Assembly (NCBI GenBank): GCA_030407315.1 | Contig: JALQPE010001719.1 | Location: 225,716 to 289,715 of the forward strand | Origin: Asparagopsis taxiformis | Taxonomy: Eukaryota; Rhodophyta; Florideophyceae; Bonnemaisoniales; Bonnemaisoniaceae | Length of the DNA: 64,000 nt | Direction of reading: 5' to 3' | Shown: positions 49,850 to 59,102 of the stretch, piece by piece | Layout: each line of letters begins with the position of its first letter | Numbering within the stretch: the stretch's first letter is position 1 | Made by a program: the position numbers and the translations under genes | The notes under the pieces: model-generated | Told to the model about the DNA's origin: nothing | Database searches by the model: none | The model's input: the letters and a program-made list of their open reading frames with translations, nothing else

Positions 49850-50693
49850 TTCAGTTCAGCTCAAAATGATGGGATGTTCCACGTCCGGGATAGGAGAATT
49901 GAGGTGCACGAGCAAATTGATTATCCAACGAGAAAGATAAATAGAAAGACTAGAGGGAAATGTCTGTCGTAAGCAGACCAATCATGTAACGGACAAGTGC
50001 AATGGTAGTGCCGTTACGAAATATTAGGGCTGTAACGGTCCTCGGCATACTGAGAAGCAGTGAAACCAGCAATGCAGGCTCGAGTTAAAATTTGGTAATT
50101 TTTATGGTCTGAAATTACCAAATTTCCACTCTACACACCATGAGGGCCAACAATACATGACGTAGTATTTTACCCCCGCTTATTCTACTCAGGGACTGTG
50201 AAGGTGCGGCACTGGGAACCTCGGTGAGCTATTAGGCCGTATACTTTGGTAATACACGACCGGGAATTTGCACGCAGCAGAGCACATTGGTGCCCCGAAA
50301 TGGTAACGACAGCAAAGCTAACTTTTTTGCTCTGTGCATTACAATATGCGCAGAGTGCAATAAGAAGAGCAAGTGATAGCCCCCTTACTCTTCAGCACAC
50401 ATGCATAACATCGCGCAATTGTACACACAAGTGCACTTGTCAGCATGCTGAACAGTAGTACGACGCCATCATCTGCGCTGGAATGTATCGTAGGACGGCC
50501 GCGAAGTTAGTTAAAAGTCTAGACTAGTTTAATGATCGATATCCAAAACTAGGAATTCCCAGTTTCAATTCCATCGATTGAAGGGGCTGCTACTCCTGCC
50601 TCTGATATTCCCCGTGGAACGCACCTAAACTTCGATACTCTCTATCTGTACGGTACCATAGCGGAAAACGGGGACGATACCCTGGTTGGAGGT
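49850..50693. other. Divergent non-coding region with a short foldback copy
   Basis: No gene is supported. It contains the short foldback at 50085-50125 and should hold promoters for the unknown minus-strand gene and the methyltransferase gene. Confidence 0.4.
50085..50125. repeat. Foldback repeat, short copy A
   Basis: The sequence begins TTAAAATTTGGTAATTTTTA and folds on itself through GAAATTACCAAATTT. It shares the outer arms of the longer foldbacks at 54075 and 54668 but lacks the inner stem. Confidence 0.7.
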
Positions 50694-53600
50694 ATGGACG
50701 TGTGCGAAGAGGTATTGTCACGCCCCCGAACGAAGACTTCAAGGTATTTACTCCGCATGTGCTATGAGTCTATTTCCACGAAACCGCATACGCTTGCCTT
50801 GATTCTGTATCACATTCTGGAGAGCGAAAGGACAATTCCGTTCTACGAAAGTGTGTCAATTGTAGCTTACATGCGGGACTGCTGGCATAATAGAGAGAAG
50901 GACGAGGATAACGTTCCACTCGAAGAACGTTCACTCTCAGCGTTCCGAAGGGCTGTGGGCAGTCTGTACAGATTCAATCTACCATCTCTAGAAGCCATCG
51001 TAATCGTTGACAGGTGGTTTTCATATGCGTACCACCGCCACACGTTTAACATTGTGCAATCAGTGCGGAACTTCACGAGTACTGGTGATGATGGCAATAC
51101 AGAGCTTGATACTAGAGTATGGGATCTGTTTCTTACCAGCTGTGGGATGCAGGATTTGTCGGTATCGTTCTTTATTCCGGTGTACATCCATGAGCGTGAT
51201 GAGCCAAGGGGTGTAGAAATTTCAACGAAAACCTCCCAGAGTCCTCGTCCCTCAGGTCCAGTGTTCTATGAATACCAAAACCATAACACACAGGAAAGGA
51301 CAGCTATTGGACGAGATGCGTACTCCAGGCAAACTCTGGCTTGTCAATTCTTTGTTTCACACGTTCAGGAAAGGGCTACAGATCATGGTAACTGGGCAAC
51401 TCCAAGATATTCCCGTCTTTCCGGAAAGTTGTACTTCTCATGGGATTGATTCAGATGGATCGAGACTGGAAGTTGCGAGTAGAAACGCGCCCACGACAAC
51501 GGACAAGAATCAGGTCTGCGGCTAGATTGACAGCGCTAATCAAAAAGGACAGTCCTTTTACGGCACAGCGTCTGGGATATGGGGTTCATCAGGTTCTGGC
51601 AGCATGGGATGAGTTGGCAAAATCCTTGGGGTCAGGCGGTGCAGAAGAGCTCCTACAACCTTACCTTCTTTACGACAAGAGACTGTTTACGTACCACGTC
51701 CTGGACTCGGAAAATAGGGGCTTTTCACCGCTTCGAGAGCTGAAGACCTTGTTGCATGGCAGAGGAGCTGTTCGAAGAGTGCAACACTCGGCAAGCATTT
51801 CAAGTGCTGCTGTCCATCGTACGCTGCTGCAAGACGCTCAGATGCGCCTCTGTGCAAAGTCATTCTGGGAACACTTAATGGCAATATGTCGCAATGACAA
51901 ATTGTTCGACCTATCTGTCTCGGCTCCGCAAGATATACCGTTCATACAGAGCTTCCAGCCGTCCCCCTGTTCCCCGGTTTCCGGGAGGTTCACGACTATT
52001 CCGGCACTGGCGATGGTGGAAAGGCAGCTCACAGCGTTCAGCCTCACAGAAGAGCCGCAATCAACGCCCGACCCAAATGAGGAGCTGTTCAGAGAAATGG
52101 AGACGACAGCTTCTCCAGTGCGGGAATCTTCGGTAACCCGACAGGTGTCGGAAGCCGTGGCCGCGAACCCGACTAAGCGTAGGCGTCTAGAGGTCAGTAC
52201 GATCGGTGCAGCAAGCTCAGGGGCTAACCCGGCTAGCAGCAGCACCGGTCCAAACGAAGCTGATGTGAACTCCATGCGGGTCGAAGAGGAAGTGTTAATT
52301 CCTGCGGAACTGGAGAACATGAAAGGATGTTTCCTACATACATTCAACTGTAGTTTCCGAGACCTTCTGAAAAACTACGACGCCGTTGACAATCCTGGTA
52401 AGCCGCAAATCCGGGAAGGTGCTCAGTTGGTCCTCACTGACCCGCCGTACAATACTAGGCGTATTTCCGGCAGAGGAAACTCTGGTTACGATGTCCTCCG
52501 TCAGGAAGAAATCGAAGACACGGTAGCTGAAATTTCCAAGGTGACGCGCAAGGGTGGTCATGTTCTCATATTCACATCTGCTGCTCTGTTCTACAATTGG
52601 GTTTACGAGCTCCGCAAAGTGAAGTACTCTGCCGGCTATCCTATGTTTGCCGTTGATTCGCAGCCTATTGTGTGTACTCGGAGTCCGACACATTTCACAT
52701 CCCCCCGTATCGTATCACGACAAGTTTGTTGAATATTGTGGAGTTGGTCGTACATGCCACCAAGCTCGGCAAGGGGAGAGAAGGCTGGGGGATGGTTAAT
52801 TACCGAAATGCCGGATACATACCTTCTAGATTCAAGGCTTGGACAAATGTCATCGACAACATCCCGCGGATCACTGCGTCGGAGACGGTGAAATATATGG
52901 ACAAGGACAAGAAGAAGGTTACGTTGCGCCCCGAGCAGAAGACCGTCGCTCTCATGCAAGAGCTCATTGGGCGTTTCTCAAACCAGGGCGACTTGGTTGT
53001 TGACATGTTTGCTGGAACTTTCTCCACCGCTGTTGCATGCCTGACGATGCACCATGGTCAGTACAGGAGGTTTGTCGGGTGTGAGAAGTTCAAGGATTGC
53101 TACGAACTGTCTCTTCCTAGAGTCAACGTCGCATTTCTCCACCAGGTCTCTATTGGGAACTTTGCCCAGCAGTCCACGACTGCCCTACAGCAGCTGGCTT
53201 CTGCTCGTCTGGGAACTTCGGAAGAGAGTTCATCATTGAAGACAACCTCAAAAGTGCCCATTTCAACCAAACTTCCGCCCCACCTCATCAGCTTTCTTAC
53301 TGGCATCTTGTGCATTCCGGACCAGCACAAGGAGTTGACAGACCAACCCATTGGTAAGTGGCCACAATCGCTGCTGGGTTTGTTGTCTACCGTGGATATT
53401 AAAACCCTGCTGGCAATAGACGCGATGGCACACAATGTATACGTCGCAGCGTCAACGATTCCTTCGGCTGGTGACGGTCTGTTTGCAAGAGTGGATATTG
53501 ATCCTGGAGATATCGTAGGGTACTATTTCGGGTCTGTGGTTTACAAGGATTTGTACAAGGCGAAGTTGAAGACTTTCGGTACTGGACCTACTTCCTTCTC

Positions 53601-53928
53601 GATTGAGCGTTTCCAGAAGTACGCTGTTCAAATTAAGGATGCAAATGTGAAATGTCTGATGCCATCCACGTCTGCAAGTCCAATCTTCATTGTTCCATTC
53701 GAGTATTGTGCGGCATCGAAAAGCAACGACCCAACGTTTGTGGACCCAGCGGAGGGAACTGAGCGTCCGTCGCGTTCTGCTAATGTTAGTTTCTCTTCCC
53801 CCATACAAGAAGTTCTTGATGAGACCTCTGTATCAACCTATCAAGTTGTATGCGTCACTGCCAATGTGCCCATTTCAGCTGGCTCAGAGTTATTCATCGA
53901 GTACGGACACGAATACTTTTCCGTATAA
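50694..53928 (+). pseudogene. Fused DNA methyltransferase (DPPY type) and SET-like gene, with frame breaks
   Basis: Reading starts at the ATG at 50694 with an unknown N-terminal region. It must shift frame near 51290, near 51390 and at a run of six C at 52701-52706. The methyltransferase has TDPPYNTRR (motif IV, Asp codon at 52439), then GGHVLIFTS, and after the C run DMFAGTFSTAVACL (motif I, 53002). This motif order is that of beta-class amino-methyltransferases acting on adenine N6 or cytosine N4. A SET-like region follows (GDGLFARVDIDPGDIVGYYF, then ISAGSELFIEYGHEYF), but the usual NHS/C motif is replaced by ANVSFSS, so lysine methylation is uncertain. All three breaks are single-base; they could be decay, sequencing error or slippage. 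Confidence 0.7.
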
Positions 53929-54074
53929 CCAGTACCCTGTCAGGAGAAATGTTGAGAAGTAAATGTTTTCCATCTTCCTTTAAACTCTGTTCATAGAATT
54001 GTAGTTCAAATAAGTGTATGCGAGACAGGATGGAAATCCTTGCACAGGTCTCCTAAACGACGTAAAATACGAGC

Positions 54075-54198
54075 GTAAAATTTGGTAATTTTTTTTGGCT
54101 GTGAAATTACTGCAGTAAAGAGCGATCTAGCTTGTGCATTTAGGTAGATCGCTTTTTACTGCAGAAATTTCAGAGCCAAAAAAATTACCAAATTTTAC
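54075..54198. repeat. Foldback repeat, copy B
   Basis: The 124-base sequence is an almost perfect hairpin. The left arm begins GTAAAATTTGGTAATTTT and includes ACTGCAGTAAAGAGCGATCTA; the right arm is its complement ending AAATTTTAC. The loop is about 14 bases. Copy C has the same stem with its loop in the opposite orientation. Confidence 0.88.
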
Positions 54199-54667
54199 AG
54201 TATAGCTTGTGGCGGCTGTGGTGCCTTTTCGGCGACTGCTCTAGTTTGAGCTCTAGTCTGCACTCAACACGACCGTTGCTTCAATGATGTCATTAAGCAA
54301 AATGGTATGGCTTACGTTTACTTTCTACAATACACGGTCTTTGACGCAGCTCGACTGTGTATGATGGTTCTGTACCACACCTTGTGAGTGTCACGATTGT
54401 TTGCTCGCAAGCGCAAGTAGCTCCACTAAGGGAGGGACAGACCAGAACATGTATTCGTGGTCATGCTTCGTGCATTACCATACGGTGCATTTAGATTAGT
54501 TCATGTACATCCGGGTGAATATAGCGATGGAAAAGTAGAGGAACAACTACATTGCATTGCTCGCTAGCTTGCGTTCCGATGGTTGAGATGCCGGAAACAG
54601 AGGGTACTGGTCCGCGGTATGAGGGGAGATGTGCGAGGCAAGTGCCACAGGCGCCACAAGCTAGACT

Positions 54668-54790
54668 GTAAAATTTGGTAATTTTTTTGGCTCTGAAATT
54701 GCTGCAGTAAAAAGTGATCTACCTAAGTGCACAAAGCTAGATCACTTTTTACTGCAGTAATTTCAGAGGGAAAAAAATTACCAAATTTAA
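54668..54790. repeat. Foldback repeat, copy C
   Basis: The 123-base hairpin is closely similar to copy B. Stem landmarks are GTAAAATTTGGTAATTTTTT and CTGCAGTAAAAAGTGATCTA. The loop is the reverse complement of copy B's loop apart from small differences. Confidence 0.88.
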
Positions 54791-55293
54791 TGCCCATCCT
54801 CCATTCTCTCCATGACCGTTCAATATGAGTTCTGATTGATTAGGACGCAACCGGCGGATATTATGCGCATTAGTTGTTATATTGCGCTGTCCCACGGTCC
54901 TGTTTGGACAACCTTCAAGTGCATACCTTACACGACCATCCACTTCTTCTTTCTCGGCTCCTACTCATCTGCTACTCTCTCTGCTTCTTCTGCACCTGAA
55001 AAGCAATCCCGATCGAGGACTTCCCCCTACGAGACGCACTGTTCCGCTCTCTCTCTCTCTCTTTCTCTCTTTCACTCCCTACACCAATCTCTCCACCTCT
55101 ACCTACCTCTCTCTGCCAACCTTTCAGGGATCCTCTCTACCACTTCATTGCCAATCTCTCTGGCACTATCCCCCACACTCTCCCTCCCACTGTCTCTCTA
55201 AAGCGACAGTCTATCTCTCCTCAACCATCTCTATTCTCCTATCCCCCTCTCTTTCTCACTACACTTCCGCGCTACCCACTCGGCAAAAACAAC

Positions 55294-56190
55294 ATGCCTC
55301 CGCGTACTATCCCTCAGTCGACCACCAGTGCAGCTCGAGAGCTCACCATCTCTGCCATGTCCCGCACTGGCACCTCGCTTTCGAACTACCTGTTCAGGGA
55401 AACGAAACTTCCGATCGCTGACATTCATGTCACGGAAGAAACATCCCGCGAGGTTGATGTCTCTCATGTTGAAGTGCTGTTCCAGAAGATGGTTCTCGAA
55501 GGCTTTCAGACCTCTTCTGTGGGCTCCATGACTGTGGTAAATCTACCATTTGGGCCCGATGGAACACGCTACTACATAGCGGACGGTCTTCATCGTCGTG
55601 GAGCTCTGGTGCGGGCGAAGGAGGAACAGGTTGAGCGTTTAGCTTCCGTTGTTGACAACCTTCCTGTCCAGGAAGCCTTGAGGCCGGATGGTGCGCCAAT
55701 GACTATGGAGGATGTCCTTTACCTCAGTCTGCGGTTGAATGAGCTTGTTCACACTGTTTTGCCAACCACCATCCGGGATCGTATACATGCTATCATTAGC
55801 ATATACAATTGCAACCTCAAGTACGCTCAACCTGGGGATAGGAATCTGGCCAACATGACGGCTTCGCAGCTGTCTAATTGGTTCTTCCAACGTCATTTTT
55901 CTGGCATCCTCCGGAAGAGTACCGTGACGTCCATCGTCAATGTGGCTATGAATATGCGACGTTCGCCTCGCACGTACGCAGCCTACAAGATGGCTTCCGG
56001 GAGGAAGGAGAACGAGGTCGGCATCAGCCTTCTGGTCCTAAAAGACACAGCATTCACGAAGGCTGAAGACCGTGCTAGTAAATTGATGGTCAAATGCCTT
56101 CACTACCGGTCTGTGCTGCTGATGCATTCGTTTGGACGTATCCCAGATCTCCAGCTCCGTACATATCTCAATTACGTTAGAGATTTCTAA
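55294..56190 (+). CDS. ParB/sulfiredoxin-fold protein
   Basis: The 298-residue frame begins at an ATG after a pyrimidine leader. The motif ADGLHRRGAL near residue 96 matches the (D/N)G-x-HR signature of the ParB N-terminal/sulfiredoxin fold, preceded by the usual beta strand with LPIADIHV. The fold occurs in partition proteins, nucleases and CTP-binding switches. The following helical region (LSNWFFQRHFSGILRKSTV) could correspond to a DNA-binding part. The stop TAA at 56188 is followed in the same frame by clear coding sequence, so it may interrupt a longer protein rather than end it. The role is unknown. A bacterial plasmid origin is not suggested by the surroundings. Confidence 0.6.
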   Translation: MPPRTIPQSTTSAARELTISAMSRTGTSLSNYLFRETKLPIADIHVTEETSREVDVSHVEVLFQKMVLEGFQTSSVGSMTVVNLPFGPDGTRYYIADGLHRRGALVRAKEEQVERLASVVDNLPVQEALRPDGAPMTMEDVLYLSLRLNELVHTVLPTTIRDRIHAIISIYNCNLKYAQPGDRNLANMTASQLSNWFFQRHFSGILRKSTVTSIVNVAMNMRRSPRTYAAYKMASGRKENEVGISLLVLKDTAFTKAEDRASKLMVKCLHYRSVLLMHSFGRIPDLQLRTYLNYVRDF

Positions 56191-58343
56191 GAGGTCATCC
56201 GTGAACTAGCACCCATGGTTGACCTCAGTACGGACCAATTGGCAGACCTGGAAGACCTTGAACCGGATGGAAAGGAAATGATCCCGACCTGGAAATCCGT
56301 GTTCAAGCGTATGGTTCAGTACGAGGAGGAGCCGGTGCCGAAGAGAACGGAGAACCAAGATCTTCGTATAGAAGATTTCCGTTCGGTCATCCAGCCTCGT
56401 TTCAATGTTGCACCGAAGCAACAGAATCCTCCTCGTACTGAGCCGTTGGACTCTGCTGCGAATACCACTCCCGCCAATGACGTGGTAATGGAGGAGGGTG
56501 CGAGGGCTTCAACGAGTGCTCCTCCTGCACCTGTCCCTCCGCCAGGATCACCATCGCAAGGATCGTTCTCCGACACAGTTCGGAGAAACTATCATCGAGC
56601 CTCTCCCTGTCCCCCTTCCCTCTGAGCCCCTCCCAGAGGATGAAACTGGTCCCTTGGACATTTCTGCTGCTGTTCCACCTGAACAACGCAGCAGAATGCT
56701 CCCGGGTCCTCAGGCAATCCCACCACCCCTCCTGCCAAACCCACCACCCCTCCTGCCAATCCTACCACCCCTTCTCCTCATCCCTCTCCTGCTCAGTCTC
56801 CCATGGCTGTCTCAACCCCCTCCGCTGCCCGGGTTCCATCTTCTCCCCCCAAGTCTCCTATGGCTGTGTCACCACCTTCCCCTGCTCCAGTTCCCCCCAC
56901 ACCTATGGGGGAACAGCAGAACCCCGAAACTGCGGAAGTCTCTGAACCGCTGGGGGGTGGTGCGGAGTATCCCGTTTCGCGTGCCATTCGCATTCCGGCC
57001 GACGAAACTACTCCACGCCCCTTCCCTTGCTCTCTTGGACCGCACTGTCGCTTTCCCGGCTCTGCCGCTGTGCACAAATGCACAGCGTGCAACTCTAAGC
57101 CAGTTCACAATCTGTGCGACTATCCCCGCGTCCACCATCTCATCCCCATCAAGTACCTGAATCAAGGTGAGCGAGACATGGTCTTCGTCTGCTCCCGTCG
57201 GTGCTATGATGGTCGTCAACCCAATGACCCCCCTTCTTGGACCCCTCCTGCAGGGGTCACGTTACGTAGAAGCGTGGGATGGCGATGAGTTCAATCCTTT
57301 TCGCAAAGGAGGCTCAACGACCGAGTCGGAACAGGACAAGGGTGAAGCGGGTGTCAAGGACAAGAGGAGCACCGTAGGAGAGAAGACTCCCATATCTCTG
57401 GGCAAGGTCAAGAAGCCCTCCAAGAGTACCCGCCGAGGGGAACAGAGGAAAGGGACGATACCTTTAGTCCGCTTCCGGCCCGGGTTACTCGGTCGAAGAC
57501 CAGAAGTGCTGCCGTTGCAGAGCAGCTCATCGCTCTTGGCAGCACTTCTTCCCCTCCTCCCTCCCTTCCGCTTCCTGGTCAACCCCCGTCTTCGGGTGAG
57601 AAGGAGCGTGACAATGAAGGTGAGAGTGAGGAGGAGGAAGAAACCCCACGAAATGAAGGTGACTTTGAAGGGTTTCTGGTCCACCGGTACGAGGACGAAC
57701 AGCCGAGTCCACCTCCCCACCTCCTCGAGAATACTTCCGTGGCCGAAGCTGAATCGTTCGTCCGTTCAGTTTCGAGCCTACTTCATCCTGAACACCGCTC
57801 TGGGTTCTACTTGACGGAAGGGGAGGTGGAGGAACTGAGGGAGGATATTGACTCCATGGCTGGTTCTTCGTCCATCGAGAGGGCTGTGTATTTCGAGCGG
57901 GCAAGGGCTAGTATTGATTCTGATGGATATGTTGTCCTGGAGAACATACTAGGAGCTAAGGAAGTGCGGTCTAGTATCCACGACCTTCTGGCAGCCTTTG
58001 CGAAGAAGTTCTCGGAAGACGAGGAAGGTGCGTGGATTTCGATTCTGAATTCCGGTTCTCGAGGTAAGGATTCAGAAGGGGGGCCGTCTCGGCAGCGGTA
58101 CATGACCCCCTGCAAGGCCGTTGTCGAAGACCTGGACACACTCGAGTCTGGTCTAATCGCTCACGATAAGGTTTCTGTGGATGTTCTGCTCGCTATTATA
58201 GCAGAAAAGCTCCACTTAGAAGATTCCGTTTCGTCATTGAAGGGATTCAAGGAAGGCTCCAAGCTCAGGTTCGGTAGAACAGGTCTTCGGATGCTGCTCA
58301 CAGGGTCGGGCTGTGATCGTCAGATACCTCATCTGGACTTCAC
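56191..58343 (+). pseudogene. Continuation with zinc-finger and 2OG-Fe(II) dioxygenase-like domain, broken and truncated
   Basis: In phase with the ParB-like frame, coding continues from 56191 (an ATG at 56215) to about 56580. It then needs single-base shifts near 56580, 56770, 57255 and 57450. Between 57030 and 57210 lies a Cys/His-rich finger (HKCTACNSKPVHNLCDY, then VFVCSRRC). An acidic linker follows, and from 57910 a region like the N-terminal part of 2-oxoglutarate oxygenases (DSDGYVVLENILGAKEV). It ends GSGCDRQIPHLDF, where H (58330) and D (58336) form the iron-binding HxD pair. The family-2 retroelement begins five bases after this Asp codon, so the rest of the domain is separated or lost. 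The oxygenase call is moderate; the substrate is unknown. Confidence 0.55.
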
Positions 58344-59003
58344 TGTAGTATACGTGGCAATTCCGAAATTGCAAATATTTACGTTTTCCGCGGAATTCGA
58401 ATTTCGGCGGATACGACCGGCGACAGCAATGAACGAACATTGCTGGCGCATGCGCGCGCGCAACCTGCACACGTGTGCAACGAACGTATTGGCAACGGCC
58501 AACGGACCAACGGGTCCCTACGTGTGACCCACAAGGTCCTTTCCCATTCGGGGACGTTACGAGCAGTGTTTACACTGTAAAGCGATGCCATCGTGGCCAT
58601 ATAGGTATTGGCATCGTGCCGGGAGGGAAAGGGGACAAGACAACGATCGAGCAACGGCTCTAGTCTACGACTGACTTCTACGTTTACGTTTACGTTTTGC
58701 CTAACGAGGCCTCGTCTCCGTCGAGCTGCGTACTCCCTACCCATCGCCGCACGTAAGGCTGATTGCGTGTAGTGCCTCCGGGCTTGGTTGAGAGCGCCTC
58801 CGGTGACGTGCCACCTCGTTTACCGAACGTAATCCTCACGTGGATTGTTGCGTCGTGACGCTCGTGTCTACTCGCTAACCTATCTCTACCTTTCTACCTA
58901 ACATACAGTCAAACACCAGCGGGTGGACTGCTCGTTTCGTTTCGTTAAGGACAGCGTGTCCGTGGCTCGTACCAGCTACTTCTAGAACTAACGTGGTTCC
59001 ACA
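58344..59003 (+). repeat. 5' LTR of the family-2 element
   Basis: The LTR is 660 bases, begins TGTAGTATACG and ends GGTTCCACA. It is homologous to the interrupted solo LTR elsewhere in the window. The five bases before it are TTCAC; the matching copy would lie outside the window. Confidence 0.88.
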
Positions 59004-59004
59004 C

Positions 59005-59022
59005 TGGTCTCTCGACCTAGAA
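59005..59022 (+). promoter_or_regulatory. Primer-binding site of the family-2 element
   Basis: TGGTCTCTCGACCTAGAA follows the LTR after one base and is identical to the site of the family-1 element, so both use the same tRNA primer. Confidence 0.78.
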
Positions 59023-59102
59023 GTTGCTACGAGCATAACGACAACCAACGAGGTTGAGCTCTTTTACGTTAACGAAAAGCTACGTGCTACAGACGACGGT
59101 CT

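Larger units (their letters stand above)
53929..55293. promoter_or_regulatory. Non-coding region with two foldbacks and a CT-rich leader
   Basis: No gene is supported. Foldback copies B and C lie here. From about 55030 to 55290 the plus strand is a pyrimidine tract with CTCTCTCT runs, directly before the ATG at 55294, much like the leader of the zinc-ribbon gene at 16101. Confidence 0.5.

Noticed and set aside
55294..56190. ParB-like gene as evidence of bacterial plasmid or chromosome partition DNA
   Set aside because: There is no ParA, no parS-like array and no bacterial gene context; neighbours are eukaryotic-style genes and LTR elements.
46741..58429. Apparent 87-base terminal inverted repeats (TTGCTGTCGCCGG...) that would bound an 11.7-kb DNA transposon containing the methyltransferase and oxygenase genes
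   Set aside because: The inverted repeats are the outer ends of two family-2 LTRs in opposite orientation. The left one belongs to a solo LTR with its own CCTGT duplication, and the right one begins the element at 58344. They do not define one transposon.
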